NCBI GenBank assembly: GCA_017161075.1
Contig: CP046174.1
Span: 3,472,001 to 3,536,000 of the forward strand
From: Erysipelotrichaceae bacterium 66202529
Lineage (GTDB): Bacteria > Bacillota_I > Bacilli_A > Erysipelotrichales > Erysipelotrichaceae
Direction of reading: 5' to 3'
Length of the DNA: 64,000 nt
Below are positions 38,538 through 48,414 of this stretch, piece by piece. The notes beneath the pieces were generated by a model. That model did no database searches and had not been told where the DNA came from. It saw nothing but the letters and a program-made list of their open reading frames with translations. Within the stretch, counting starts at the first letter, position 1; the number at the start of each line of letters is the position of its first letter. The translations under genes and the position numbers were made by a program.

Positions 38538-39314
38538 ATGACGAAACAGGAACGGCAGAAAGCGATACTTGCGCTTCTGCAGGAAAAAGGAGAGCTTCAT
38601 GTACAGACCATATGCCGGAATTTTCATATTGTAGCCATGACTGCACGACGCGATCTCATGGAGCTGGAACAGATGGGAGTATTGATTCGGACACATGGAG
38701 GTGCCATCGCAAAGGAGAAAAAAACCTTTGATGCACAGACCCCGTTTGCGAAACGCCGTAAGCTGCATACAAAACAAAAACAGCAGATCGCCAGGATTGC
38801 GAAAAGCTTTTTGAAGGAGCATGACCGTATCTTTCTCGCCAGCGGCTCCACGATGGATATATTTGCCTCCTCCCTCATGCATGCTCTCCCTTTGACAATC
38901 GTAACGGATGCGGTAAATGTAGCCTATGATTTGTATCAGGATACCAGACTTTCCATCTATATGCTCGGAGGAGAGCTGCGCAGAAATTCCTTGACGCTGA
39001 CCGGCCCAATTGCACAGGCAAACCTGAGGCAGTTTCAGCTGACAAAGGCCTTTTTAAGTGTGAATGCGATTGATGAAAAGGGGAACCTTTATACGGACAG
39101 TGTGGTAGAAAGCGGATTGCTGGAAACACTGTTCTCTATTGTAGAGGAAGTCTATGTTCTCTGTGATTCCAGTAAGCTGAATACCCGTGATTTTATAGCG
39201 ATATCTCATAAGCAGAGCTATACCCTCATCACTGATTCAGAGGCAGATCAGAGCATACTGGAAGCCTATCGCCAACGTGGTATCCGCATTGCGGACACTT
39301 CTCTGCCTGTTTGA
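38538..39314 (+). CDS. DeoR-family transcriptional repressor
   Basis: 258 residues from ATG 38538 (AGGTGA upstream). N-terminal HTH_DeoR: MTKQERQKAILALLQEKGELHVQTICRNFHIVAMTARRDLMELEQMGVLIRTHGG. C-terminal DeoRC sugar-phosphate sensor: DRIFLASGSTMD, VTDAVNVAYDL, CDSSKLNTRDF. It is divergent from the dehydrogenase-aldolase operon, and its own promoter contains the putative operator, so it likely represses both and responds to a sugar-phosphate. Confidence 0.9.
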   Translation: MTKQERQKAILALLQEKGELHVQTICRNFHIVAMTARRDLMELEQMGVLIRTHGGAIAKEKKTFDAQTPFAKRRKLHTKQKQQIARIAKSFLKEHDRIFLASGSTMDIFASSLMHALPLTIVTDAVNVAYDLYQDTRLSIYMLGGELRRNSLTLTGPIAQANLRQFQLTKAFLSVNAIDEKGNLYTDSVVESGLLETLFSIVEEVYVLCDSSKLNTRDFIAISHKQSYTLITDSEADQSILEAYRQRGIRIADTSLPV

Positions 39315-39463
39315 TTTTATAATGTTTCGCTAATCACAGTCTTTGCTTCCTGCCAAGTCTGCTAGACAACAGAATAACATGCCACATTGTATGCCTTTTG
39401 TGCTATACTATTACATATAGTACAAATTGCTGTACAGAAAACAAAGAGGGAGGAAGATATAAT

Positions 39464-39922
39464 ATGAAGAAAAAGCTTTTGATGAGCGCAGCATTACTGA
39501 CCGCATGCTGTGCAGTATCCACACCTGTTCTCGCAAAGGAGGATGCACAGCCGTGGGTCAACAAACAATCAGCAGATGAGGAACATGTAATCAAGGAAAC
39601 AGGAACGGATAAACGCTTTTCTATCGGTAAAACAGTATCCGTAAAACTGGATAGTGCATATGTCACAAAGGATACAGATATACAGCTTGCAGAGAATATA
39701 TTGTATGATAAGGTAAAGAAGCTGATTCCTGCACCCTTCCACTGTCGCAGCGTTACCGTGACAAAGGAAATGACTGACTACATAGATTTCCCTAAAACCA
39801 TAGCATATCAGGAAAGGGATGCAGCCTTGTCCCTACATGGTGACCTGCAGTGCATGCAGGTCGTGCGTGGTACAGAGAACACCGTAACAGCCACCTATAC
39901 CGGCGTACTGCTGGCAGAATAA
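39464..39922 (+). CDS. Secreted protein of unknown function
   Basis: 152 residues from ATG 39464 (GGGAGGAAG upstream). Signal peptide ~1-23 (LLMSAALLTACCAVSTPVLA). A small mature domain (~30-152) with VKLDSAYVTKDTDIQLAENILYDKVKKLIPAPFHCRSVTVTKEMTDYIDFPKTIAYQERD. No family recognised. Ends at a hairpin terminator (39931-39965). Confidence 0.65.
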   Translation: MKKKLLMSAALLTACCAVSTPVLAKEDAQPWVNKQSADEEHVIKETGTDKRFSIGKTVSVKLDSAYVTKDTDIQLAENILYDKVKKLIPAPFHCRSVTVTKEMTDYIDFPKTIAYQERDAALSLHGDLQCMQVVRGTENTVTATYTGVLLAE

Positions 39923-39924
39923 GC

Positions 39925-39972
39925 AAAAAACTTTCAGAGGGAAGCATAACGTTTCTATCTGAAAGCTTTTTT
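39925..39972 (+). terminator. intrinsic terminator
   Basis: CTTTCAGA (39931-39938) pairs with TCTGAAAG (39958-39965), followed by CTTTTTT. Terminates the secreted protein gene. Confidence 0.75.
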
Positions 39973-40133
39973 ATATAGCAGGAAGGAATCCATTACCTAT
40001 CCTTTGCGGCGGTTCCCATACAGGTATACAGGCACTCTCCTGCATATACAACCGCAGGACTGTCCATAGCCGCTAAAAGCACAGGGAGACATAAAGACTT
40101 CATGCATTATATATGTTTAACAGACTGGGATGC

Positions 40134-42191
40134 TTACAGTATGGATTCGTATTCATAAATGATCTGATAAATCTCCTCTGCGGATTTCGCCTTTCGGATA
40201 TTCTCACAAAAATCCGCCTTTGCCAGTAAATTCATCAAATGGAACATCGCCTTTAAATGTGAATCCTTATCTATTGTAGATAAACAGCACACAAAATCTA
40301 CCGGATCATAAAACTGAGAATGAAAGGGTACGGGCTGTTTTAGGCGGATCAGCTGCATTCCCAGCTTCTTCCCGCCCACATCCGGAGATTCATGCGGGAG
40401 TGCAAAGCCCGGTGCCAGCACGATATACGGCCCCATTGTTTCGATATTGCGAATCATCTGCGTGATATATTGTTCACTCAAATACTCCTGGTCCAGTAAT
40501 GGCTGCGCACTTCTTCTCACAGCCTCCTTCCAGTCTGCACATTCCACATCCACCTCAATATGACCCGCCAGCAGCTCCCGCAGTGTCGCCTTGTCACTTG
40601 GCGCAACCGGAAAGAAATGCGACTGTAAATCCTTAATGATATTTTTATATATTTCGTCCTTATCCAGCGGACTGTACGCAATGGAATTTGCAATCAGTGT
40701 CTGAAGCCTTTGAAAATTCGAATTTGAATTTACGCGGTATTTACTGCTTTTCAGTGTTTCCAGCTTTTCTCCCAGCAGGATACAATCCTCATCACTCAGA
40801 TACGGATGCAGGATGATCGTTTCACAGCGTTCCTCCTTCAGCGGTACGGTTGAAATAATCAGATCAATCCCTGTGACATCATAATTGGCAAGCGCATGCA
40901 CCGGCAGTACATCCGCAACATAAAACTGGAAATATTTTTTCAACCGGCTTAACAGCAGCTGCGAGGTTCCCACGCCGGAATTACATACGAGAAGGATCGT
41001 AAACTGCGAGCCCTGGTATCGGTTGCGCTCCATTGCCGCGCAGACATGAATTGTGATATAGGCAATTTCCTCATTGGTGATTGCCCTCTGCACAAATGCC
41101 TCCAGCGGCTGCAGATTTTTTTCGATGGCTGTTACTACCTCCGGATTCTTTTTCACAATTTCATATAAAAGCTCCGAATCGCTGTCATAGCCCATATCCA
41201 GATCCTTAAAGGTGGATTGCAGATGGTTGGTCAGATTCTGATAAAACTGAAAGTCATTGCGCAAATCAATATTCAGATCATGCGCAACTGCATCAATAAA
41301 CTGCTTGGATATGACCTGTATCTGCATGATTTTCTCATCGGCATCATTACGCTTGAGATAATGCATATTATACAGGATGTCCGCCAGCAGATATTCCTCC
41401 TGCAGGCGATGCTCCATACCAAAATAATCCTCCAGCTTGTTCATCAGATGGTTTGCCATTTTCTGTGTGGACATATGCTGGGATACATAATCTATTTCCA
41501 CAAACAGATGCTTGTGATAGCGTTCAATCATCAGCATCAGATACTGCCGCAAATCCTCAAAGGAGCCGTCGGTCAGAAAGCGACTGCTGGATAATTCGGC
41601 ATCCTTAATCATCCGTTTCAGACTATCCAAATCCTGTGGTGACATCATATGCGTATATTCCGTTGTGCGAAACTGCTGTACATACGGCATACGCAGCAGA
41701 TGCATTAACAAAATTCTGCGGCTGCTCTCCTTCCCCTGGATTCGCAGTCCTCTGCGCAGGGATACGATTTCCAAATCATGCTTTTGGATGCTTTTACGTA
41801 CATCATCCACATCATGAATAACGGTGGAGCGGGATACAAAAAGAATATCCGCCAGCTGCTGCAGTGTCACATGCTCACTCGTATTCGCAATCAGATACAA
41901 AATCATGTTCATCCGTTCTTCCTTACTCAGCTTAAAGGAGTAAAAATCGTTCTGCCCCAGCAGAGAACGAATGGCATCGGTATCCTTCTGCAGCTCGATT
42001 ACGCCATGCTCGCATAGCTGAATTGGCTTCTGCTTATTTTCCAGAAGAAAATCTGTGATTCCCTCCAGATCATAACGGATTGTCCGTTCAGATACCTTGA
42101 ATTTGTCAATCAGATCCGTGATGGTACAGGTTTCCTGATAATCCCGCTTCTCCATGATCCAGAATATTATCTCTCGTGCACGTTTGTTCAT
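40134..42191 (-). CDS. PRD-containing transcriptional regulator with PTS EIIB and EIIA domains
   Basis: 685 residues. N-terminal HTH domains (~1-60, ERTIRYDLEGITDFL; ~88-165, VTLQQLADILFVSRSTVIHDVDDVRKSI), then two PTS regulation domains (~180-400, the second with ITIHVCAAMERNR), an EIIB-like domain with Cys in LLVCNSGVGTSQLLLSRL (~408-490) and an EIIA domain with His in GFALPHESPDVGG (~535-685). MtlR/LicR-type activators are switched by PTS phosphorylation. No PTS permease gene is in the window, so its target is elsewhere. Confidence 0.9.
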   Translation of the reverse strand: MNKRAREIIFWIMEKRDYQETCTITDLIDKFKVSERTIRYDLEGITDFLLENKQKPIQLCEHGVIELQKDTDAIRSLLGQNDFYSFKLSKEERMNMILYLIANTSEHVTLQQLADILFVSRSTVIHDVDDVRKSIQKHDLEIVSLRRGLRIQGKESSRRILLMHLLRMPYVQQFRTTEYTHMMSPQDLDSLKRMIKDAELSSSRFLTDGSFEDLRQYLMLMIERYHKHLFVEIDYVSQHMSTQKMANHLMNKLEDYFGMEHRLQEEYLLADILYNMHYLKRNDADEKIMQIQVISKQFIDAVAHDLNIDLRNDFQFYQNLTNHLQSTFKDLDMGYDSDSELLYEIVKKNPEVVTAIEKNLQPLEAFVQRAITNEEIAYITIHVCAAMERNRYQGSQFTILLVCNSGVGTSQLLLSRLKKYFQFYVADVLPVHALANYDVTGIDLIISTVPLKEERCETIILHPYLSDEDCILLGEKLETLKSSKYRVNSNSNFQRLQTLIANSIAYSPLDKDEIYKNIIKDLQSHFFPVAPSDKATLRELLAGHIEVDVECADWKEAVRRSAQPLLDQEYLSEQYITQMIRNIETMGPYIVLAPGFALPHESPDVGGKKLGMQLIRLKQPVPFHSQFYDPVDFVCCLSTIDKDSHLKAMFHLMNLLAKADFCENIRKAKSAEEIYQIIYEYESIL

Positions 42192-42333
42192 AAGCTATCT
42201 ACCTCACTGTATATCATATAGAAAATATTGGAAAAAGCAAAGGTTAATTTTCTGCAGAAGACTCCGCAAGAAGTTGGTTAGCTGATAACGGCTTCATGAC
42301 GTATAATGAAACTGTAAAGTGAGGTTGATCATC

Positions 42334-43212
42334 ATGCAATTTAAAACCTATATGCAAAAAAACAAACCGGTCTATATGTACCTGCACGGAGAATGTCTGT
42401 CCGCCTTCAGCTTTCAGGAGGAAATACGGGAGCTGAAGAAGGATTATACGCTGATTGTCCCAATTCTGGATGGTCATGGAGGTGAAGCTCAGAAGCCGTT
42501 TATCAGTATTCAAGATTGCGCAGAGCAGCTGCTTTCCTACATCCAGACGCATTTCAACGGACATATTCAGGTGCTGTCCGGCTTTTCCCTTGGTGCACAG
42601 ATCGCCGTAACCATGCTTTCCATGAAGCCGGATCTTTGCGATTATGCAATGCTGGAAAGTGCGATGATGCAGCCTGTCCGGCTGCGAAGCTGGAGTGCTT
42701 ATGCAAGCGTTTATGCCAATGCTCTGGCAAGAAAGAAATGGTTCAATAAATTCATGTATTATACCGTATTCAATGACGATTATGCCTTTGAAGATTATTA
42801 CCGCAATTATCAGGCTATGACAAGGGATAATCTGAAGTGCATACTGGATGCTGTAAGCTCCTTTCAGGTGCCGGATAATCTGGAACAGGTCACCTGTAAA
42901 ACAGCCATTCTGGTAGGGCAGCGGGAAAAGAAAAGCATGAAGAAAAGTGCTGACCTTCTCAAGGCGGCATTGCCGGATGCACAGATTTTCATGCTGATGA
43001 ATTATACACATGGTGATTTCAGTCTTGGCAATCCAAGAGAATATTTGCGCTTTGTGAAAAGCTGGATTCAGAATAAGGATATCCAGCAGAAGCGTAAGGT
43101 GCGAAAGAAAAAAGAGGAACAGGAAGGCGAGTATATGCCAAACTGGAAGCATCTTGTAAATAAAATCAGAGATAGAAAGGCTAAACGAAATCTCCAGAAA
43201 ACAGGTTCATAA
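42334..43212 (+). CDS. Alpha/beta hydrolase
   Basis: 292 residues from ATG 42334 (AGTGAGGT upstream; -10 TATAAT at 42302-42307). HG oxyanion-type motif in YMYLHGECLS (~residue 18). Nucleophile elbow GFSLGAQIA (Ser ~88). Candidate acid in the ILVGQREKKSMK region and catalytic His in NYTHGDFSLG (~224). The last 45 residues are highly basic (KRKVRKKKEEQ...RDRKAKRNLQ). Likely an esterase or lipase-type enzyme; the substrate is unknown. Confidence 0.8.
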   Translation: MQFKTYMQKNKPVYMYLHGECLSAFSFQEEIRELKKDYTLIVPILDGHGGEAQKPFISIQDCAEQLLSYIQTHFNGHIQVLSGFSLGAQIAVTMLSMKPDLCDYAMLESAMMQPVRLRSWSAYASVYANALARKKWFNKFMYYTVFNDDYAFEDYYRNYQAMTRDNLKCILDAVSSFQVPDNLEQVTCKTAILVGQREKKSMKKSADLLKAALPDAQIFMLMNYTHGDFSLGNPREYLRFVKSWIQNKDIQQKRKVRKKKEEQEGEYMPNWKHLVNKIRDRKAKRNLQKTGS

Positions 43213-43362
43213 CGATGGCAATGAAAGAGCAATAGCCTGTAGTATTACAACACGATTCATCATATATGTATTATTCTGTACGTACACAAGCTGTCGTAAT
43301 GCGGCATCGAGTAAGTCTGATTTTTCAGTATATCAATTCCATCATGCAAAACTGCTTACCTT

Positions 43363-43480
43363 TTATACAGGAAAACCGAAAGATAGCAGCAGCAAAACAG
43401 CGGTGCTGTTCACGGGTTCTCCTATACAGGAATAATCGGAGATAACAGCGGTAAAAAGAGCAGTGTTGTTCACGAGTTCT
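43363..43480. repeat. two-copy tandem repeat (~59-60 bp)
   Basis: 43363-43420 and 43421-43480 share tatacagg-like starts, a central agcggt-type part and the end gttcacg-gttct. The rest of the 43213-43795 gap holds nothing I can support as a gene; a 99-codon ORF over the repeat simply translates it twice. Confidence 0.5.
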
Positions 43481-43795
43481 TTCTATTTTAGAGTACAAAC
43501 AAAATAACGAAAAAAGAAAGTCCCTGTCTTTGCCAAAGCTTTCTTTCTTCATTTTTTCAGAGTAATCAAAAAGTGTGAACCATTTATATGGATGCTTCTG
43601 TTTTCTTTGAAAAAAGCTCCACACACTATTATCATTCTTTTACCATGAAACCCATATTCAGACCTATGCTTTCCTATTTCTATGGGATTGCTTTTTCTTT
43701 CTTCCAGCTGACAGAATATTCACGCTGTCAGCTCCTTCAGGAATGGACATCTGAATCGGGGATATTTAGCTTCCCGCAAAAAAAGCAAGGGGTGT

Positions 43796-44242
43796 CTACT
43801 CAGATATTTTAACGACAAACAGCCATTCCTTATCCAGGGCTTTACTCACCACATGATATCCGAACAGACAATGCTTTTGTATCGTGGAATCACTGCTTAA
43901 TGCAATTATCAGATCCGGATCAACTGCAAAGGTAATGGTTTCCCCCTTACGCTCATAGGACAAATCAAATGCCTGCCCCTCATATAACGGATTTCCCTTC
44001 AAATCCAGCAGCTCTGCCTTGATTTCCACATCATTTGGTGTATCATCGGGAAGAATGATCGTAACCTGATTATCCTCCTTTGTTCCCTCCAGAACATAGT
44101 CTTCCTCAATCTGCTGATGAATAGCCATATCATGTAAATTTATCTTATGTCCATTCATCTCCACGCTGCCTGTACGTATCCTGCGACAGCCGGTTACCAT
44201 CAGACATAACAATACCATACAGGAAAGCAACACACGTTTCAT
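43796..44242 (-). CDS. Lipoprotein of unknown function
   Basis: 148 residues. Lipoprotein signal peptide with lipobox MVTGC (Cys19). The mature part starts RRIRTGSVEMNGHKINLHDM, then EEDYVLEGTKEDNQVTIILPDDTPNDVEIKAELLDLKGNPLY: likely a beta-rich fold. It stands alone on the minus strand, facing away from the two-component operon to the right, whose signal it might relate to (inference). Confidence 0.72.
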   Translation of the reverse strand: MKRVLLSCMVLLCLMVTGCRRIRTGSVEMNGHKINLHDMAIHQQIEEDYVLEGTKEDNQVTIILPDDTPNDVEIKAELLDLKGNPLYEGQAFDLSYERKGETITFAVDPDLIIALSSDSTIQKHCLFGYHVVSKALDKEWLFVVKISE

Positions 44243-44427
44243 ACAATATCCTCCATCTTCTATAGTTATATATTACCACAGAAGTACATACCTTCCCACC
44301 CTTTCCATCGCTCTATACACGAATCTTTATCCACTATGCCATCCTGATAAAAATACATGGCTGAAGGATACTTTTCAAATAAGGGAAATGTAATTCTATA
44401 TATTCTATAAACACTGCGCCTTCCCCC

Positions 44428-44456
44428 TTGCTTTTCCACAGAATTTCCTACATAAT
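44428..44456 (+). promoter_or_regulatory. promoter of the OmpR-type two-component operon
   Basis: -35 TTGCTT (44428-44433), a 17-bp spacer and -10 CATAAT (44451-44456), 22 bp before the kinase start codon. Confidence 0.5.
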
Positions 44457-44477
44457 GAAATGCAAAGGGGTGGTTTC

Positions 44478-45983
44478 ATGCACTATAAGGACATATCCAT
44501 ACGCAAAAAAATTCTGCTTTCCAATTTTCTGATGGTTCTCATTCCCATCATTTTTGTATGCTTCATTCTGTTCAGTCTGCTGCTGGGGTTCTCCTTTGTG
44601 ACACATTCTCCCGCTGCCATGATTCGCAACGTGCTGTTAAACACCTCCAATTACGGCCCCACCTTGTTAATTAAGACAATGAATGATGAGCTTGCAGGAA
44701 GTGATACCATCAGCGATGAAGCGGAACGTATCCTTGCACAGCTGGAAAAGTCAGGTCTTCATATTTTCGTTGAAGAAAAGGAAAACGATGAAATCCTGTA
44801 TCACAGTGCCGGGGTGAATCGCAGCAGTATGCAGCAGGAGTTTAAAAGCATTGCGGAAACAAATCAGTATTCCCTTCCTTATATTATATGGAATCAAAAC
44901 GGTATGGCCTATCAGGCTGAATTAAAAAATGCAGCTGATCAGACGCTGCGCATCACCTTTTCCGGTAAAGATCTCAATTTACCACAGGATTCCTATGAAT
45001 CATGGGAGCATACCAAGCTGATGATTAAAATCTCCATCGTAGGGACAGGGGTATTCATGGTGCTGTTCATTGTAGCCCTGGGTGCTTTTTTGACCAGAAA
45101 GCTGGCACAGCATATTCTGATACCTTTATATGACCTTAACGAAGCCACCAGTGAAATACGAAACGGTAATCTGAAGCAGGAGATATCGGTTGAAAAAGAG
45201 GATGAAATCGGTGAGCTGTGCTCCAATTTTGAAGCGATGCGCAAGCAGCTCATTGAATCTGAACGGCTTCGTACCCAATACGATCTGAATCGAAAGGAAC
45301 TGATTGCCGGTATTTCCCACGACCTGTCCACTCCGCTTACCTCCATGCAGGGCTATGTCAACGGCCTATTAGACGGTATTGCGGATACACCGGAAAAACA
45401 GCAGCATTATCTGCATATCATACAAGAGAAGACAAATGCCATGAATGCGCTGGTGGAAAGTCTCTTTCTGCTTTCCAAGCTTGATCTGGGACAGGTTCCC
45501 TTTCATGATGAGTGTGTGAATCTTCCGGATTTTCTGCAGGACTGGTATCAGGAATGCACATCCCGTTACGATCATGCTGTTATCAGCTACCAAAATGAAA
45601 GTGGGAAACCGCTGCAGATTCTGATGGATCGCACACATTTCATCAGAGTATTAGACAATCTGTGTCAGAATAGTATAAAATATAGAAGAGAGGATCCGGT
45701 GCATATCCATGTCACCCTGCGATGTGAGGAGGAATCCTGTATCCTGACCTTTGAGGATGACGGTCAGGGGATCGATCCCCTGGAGGCTCCAAGATTATTT
45801 GATAGCTTCTACCGCAGCGATCCTGCAAGAAGCTCAAAGGTAAAAGGAAACGGACTGGGTCTGTCGATTACCAAGCAAATCATAACCCAAATGAAGGGAA
45901 CCATATGTGCCAGCGGAGAAATAAACAAGGGTCTGTGTATAACCATAAGACTGCCGCTTTTAAAAGGAGGAACAAGGCTATGA
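44478..45983 (+). CDS. Sensor histidine kinase (HAMP, HisKA, HATPase)
   Basis: 501 residues from ATG 44478 (AAAGGGG upstream). Two membrane helices (~12-37 and ~190-212) flank an extracellular domain. HAMP follows (~213-265), then HisKA with phospho-His in AGISHDLSTPLTSM, then the ATPase with the N box LDNLCQNSIKY and G boxes DDGQGID and KGNGLGLSI. Its stop overlaps the regulator start (ATGA), so the two are one operon. The signal is unknown; the adjacent minus-strand lipoprotein may be related. Confidence 0.92.
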   Translation: MHYKDISIRKKILLSNFLMVLIPIIFVCFILFSLLLGFSFVTHSPAAMIRNVLLNTSNYGPTLLIKTMNDELAGSDTISDEAERILAQLEKSGLHIFVEEKENDEILYHSAGVNRSSMQQEFKSIAETNQYSLPYIIWNQNGMAYQAELKNAADQTLRITFSGKDLNLPQDSYESWEHTKLMIKISIVGTGVFMVLFIVALGAFLTRKLAQHILIPLYDLNEATSEIRNGNLKQEISVEKEDEIGELCSNFEAMRKQLIESERLRTQYDLNRKELIAGISHDLSTPLTSMQGYVNGLLDGIADTPEKQQHYLHIIQEKTNAMNALVESLFLLSKLDLGQVPFHDECVNLPDFLQDWYQECTSRYDHAVISYQNESGKPLQILMDRTHFIRVLDNLCQNSIKYRREDPVHIHVTLRCEEESCILTFEDDGQGIDPLEAPRLFDSFYRSDPARSSKVKGNGLGLSITKQIITQMKGTICASGEINKGLCITIRLPLLKGGTRL

Positions 45984-46681
45984 AAAGAATATTGATTGTT
46001 GAGGATGATAGAGCGATTGCTGAGCTGGAACGCGATTATCTGGAAGCAAACGACTATGAGGTTGAAATTTGCGAGGATGGAGAAAGTGGACTGAAGCGTG
46101 CCCTGCAGGAGGATTTTGCATTGATTCTGCTGGATGTCATGCTGCCAAAGGAGGATGGCTTTCAGGTATGCCGAAATCTGAGAGCCGTGAAAAATGTACC
46201 GATTATTCTGGTATCTGCCAAACGAGAGGATATGGATAAAATCCGTGGACTTGGCCTTGGAGCAAACGACTATATCGTAAAACCATTCAATCCGAGTGAG
46301 CTGATCGCCAGAGTTAAATCACAGATTGCCAATTATGAACGGCTGACACAGGGAACGCAGAGAAAAGAAAATCAGCTCCAGATTGAGAATTTGACTATCG
46401 ACCTGAATTCACATGAGGTTTTCCTGGATGGTAATTCCCTTGTTCTTCCCAATAAAGAATTTGAGCTGCTCGTATTTCTTGCGAAGAATCCGAATATTGT
46501 TTTCAGCAAGGATCAGCTCTTTGAAAAAATATGGGGACTGGACGCTATTGGTGAAATATCTACTGTAACGGTTCACATTAACCGTATCCGGGAAAAAATA
46601 GAGAAGGACAGTGCCAATCCGAAATTTATCGAAACAGTATGGGGCAGCGGCTACCGCTTCCGTAAATATGAAACCACCTAA
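45980..46681 (+). CDS. OmpR/PhoB-family response regulator
   Basis: 233 residues from ATG 45980 (AAAGGAGGAA upstream). Receiver domain with acidic pocket VEDD, phospho-Asp in LILLDVMLPKEDGF and the conserved Lys in DYIVKPFNPSEL. C-terminal winged helix: LPNKEFELLVFLAKNPNIVFSKDQLFEKIWG and TVTVHINRIREKIE...WGSGYRF. Partner of the upstream kinase. Confidence 0.93.
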   Translation: MKRILIVEDDRAIAELERDYLEANDYEVEICEDGESGLKRALQEDFALILLDVMLPKEDGFQVCRNLRAVKNVPIILVSAKREDMDKIRGLGLGANDYIVKPFNPSELIARVKSQIANYERLTQGTQRKENQLQIENLTIDLNSHEVFLDGNSLVLPNKEFELLVFLAKNPNIVFSKDQLFEKIWGLDAIGEISTVTVHINRIREKIEKDSANPKFIETVWGSGYRFRKYETT

Positions 46682-46807
46682 GCTGTACAGCAGCAGTTAA
46701 TCACAGGTGATGCTTACCCGCTTACAGCTATACGATACACAAGGTTTCCTGCAAAACCACCGTTTTTAAATATAGCTTTTACTCATGAATAGAGAACGGC
46801 TTTGCCT

Positions 46808-46868
46808 AAAAAAACAAAAGGAAGAAGGAGAACTCCAATAATTCACAGAGCTTTCCTTCTTCTTTTTT
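46808..46868. terminator. terminator after the two-component operon
   Basis: A GAAGAAGGA segment (about 46821-46829) pairs with TCCTTCTTC (46855-46863), flanked by an A run before and a T run after. The rest of the 46682-47109 gap shows no gene. Confidence 0.55.
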
Positions 46869-47109
46869 CAATAGTATCCTTGTATCCGAATGTGAGGAGA
46901 ACCTCATTGACAGTTATCCTTTTCCTATTCTCCAAAGCTATAAATACTACGTCCTTAACGTTTCCATCTTTGCTGTTCCCTATTCCTGCACAGATACTCC
47001 ATGCACTGCTTATTATGAAAAACTGATAAGCGAAGAAACAAGATACAGATCATTGGATAACGGTATTCTGGTTCATTCAGCTTCCACTTTCAATCAAATG
47101 TGCCGCTGC

Positions 47110-48414
47110 CTATTTCTTTAATATCAGATCAATTTTTGTCTGCAGGGTATTGATACTCGTTTTGATATCCTCATCCGTTCCCAAAAGTCTGCGTATTTCA
47201 CTGTCCGCAACGGATATGACCTGATCGTAGTCCGTGAATTTTGTATTTGGAATCGCATGCTCCATCGTATCATTAAAGAAATCCATATTGAAGGTGGAAT
47301 CACCCGGTGCATCCTTCAATAAATATTCCATAACCTGCTTGGAGCCGGTAATATCTCTCAGTACGGAAACCCCCTGGGAATACTTGAAGATATCCTTCTG
47401 CGCCGTTGTATCATAGCACAGAGTTTTCAGAAATTCCCAAGCAAGCCGTTTATGAGAGCTGCTGGCACTGATTCCCATACTCAGCGTATCCAGCTGGGAA
47501 ACATTGTCCCCCTTTGGACCCGCAGGCATCGGAATACAATCCCATTCAAAATTGGTATACTTTTTCACACGCCAGGGATACGGCTTATAGGTTCTGTACT
47601 CGCTGAATTTCATCGGGCAAAACGCCACCATCCCCTTATCAAACATATCGCTGTTTATACTTTGTCCCTGATTTAATTCTTCCAGCTTTCTTGTAAATGC
47701 AACCGCCTCATATACCTTATCATTTGCCAGGGTTGCACTTGTACCACTGGCATTGAAAATCGTCGCGTCATTGGAGGCAAGCGCATTCTGCCATCCGTAT
47801 CCGTACACACCGAAGGTATCCAGCGATCCGTCCTGATCACGATCCATTGTCACCTTTTCACATATGGCATAGAAATCATCCCATGTCCAGTCATTTTTTG
47901 GCAGAGCAATACCGAATTTATCAAGCAGTGTCTTATTCACATACATCATGGTTGGAACACTTTCATAGGGAAGTGCATACTGCTGCTTATCCATCTGTCC
48001 GCTTTTTAAGGCAGGCGTAAAGTAATTCTTCACCTGCAAATCATCATCCCTTTGTATATAGGAATCCAGCTTTTCCAGCATACCGATATCCGCAAAGGTA
48101 TACAAATCATCGGACAGCACCATATATACATCCGGCAGATTCCCCTCCAGTGCCTGCTGGGATAACCATTCAGAATAATCCGCTTTCTGAAGTCCGCTTA
48201 CATATTCAACCCTGACATTGGGATGCGCTTCTTCAAAGCGTTCGATTGCCTGATCAATAATCTTATAGCTGTCCCCGTTTGGAACATCCCAGTTGCTACC
48301 TGCAAACATGCCGAATTTCAATACGACAGTTTTTTGCTGCATGTAGGAAAACCAGCCGATTCCTCCGATACAAAGCAAAAGAAGAAGCAATGTAATCAAC
48401 AGCCGCCGTTTCAT
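47110..48414 (-). CDS. Extracellular solute-binding protein (family 1), membrane-tethered
   Basis: 434 residues. The N-terminus (RRLLITLLLLLLCIGGIGWFSYM) is a membrane anchor without a lipobox. A typical sugar-binding fold follows: KIIDQAIERFEEAHPNVRVEYVSG, LPDVYMVLSD, YALPYESVPTMMYVNKTLLDKFGI, WTWDDFYAICEKV, WDCIPMPAGPKGDNVSQLDTLSMGISASSSHKRLAWEFLKTL. No ABC permease is encoded nearby. It is the last gene of a four-gene operon with a NarL-type two-component system, starting in a 4-bp overlap, so its likely job is sensing rather than uptake. Confidence 0.85.
   Translation of the reverse strand: MKRRLLITLLLLLLCIGGIGWFSYMQQKTVVLKFGMFAGSNWDVPNGDSYKIIDQAIERFEEAHPNVRVEYVSGLQKADYSEWLSQQALEGNLPDVYMVLSDDLYTFADIGMLEKLDSYIQRDDDLQVKNYFTPALKSGQMDKQQYALPYESVPTMMYVNKTLLDKFGIALPKNDWTWDDFYAICEKVTMDRDQDGSLDTFGVYGYGWQNALASNDATIFNASGTSATLANDKVYEAVAFTRKLEELNQGQSINSDMFDKGMVAFCPMKFSEYRTYKPYPWRVKKYTNFEWDCIPMPAGPKGDNVSQLDTLSMGISASSSHKRLAWEFLKTLCYDTTAQKDIFKYSQGVSVLRDITGSKQVMEYLLKDAPGDSTFNMDFFNDTMEHAIPNTKFTDYDQVISVADSEIRRLLGTDEDIKTSINTLQTKIDLILKK

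Noticed and set aside
43325..43624. 99-codon minus-strand ORF over the tandem repeat
   Set aside because: Its internal repeat (TREQH...) is only the translation of the DNA repeat; Phe/Arg/Cys-rich, no family.
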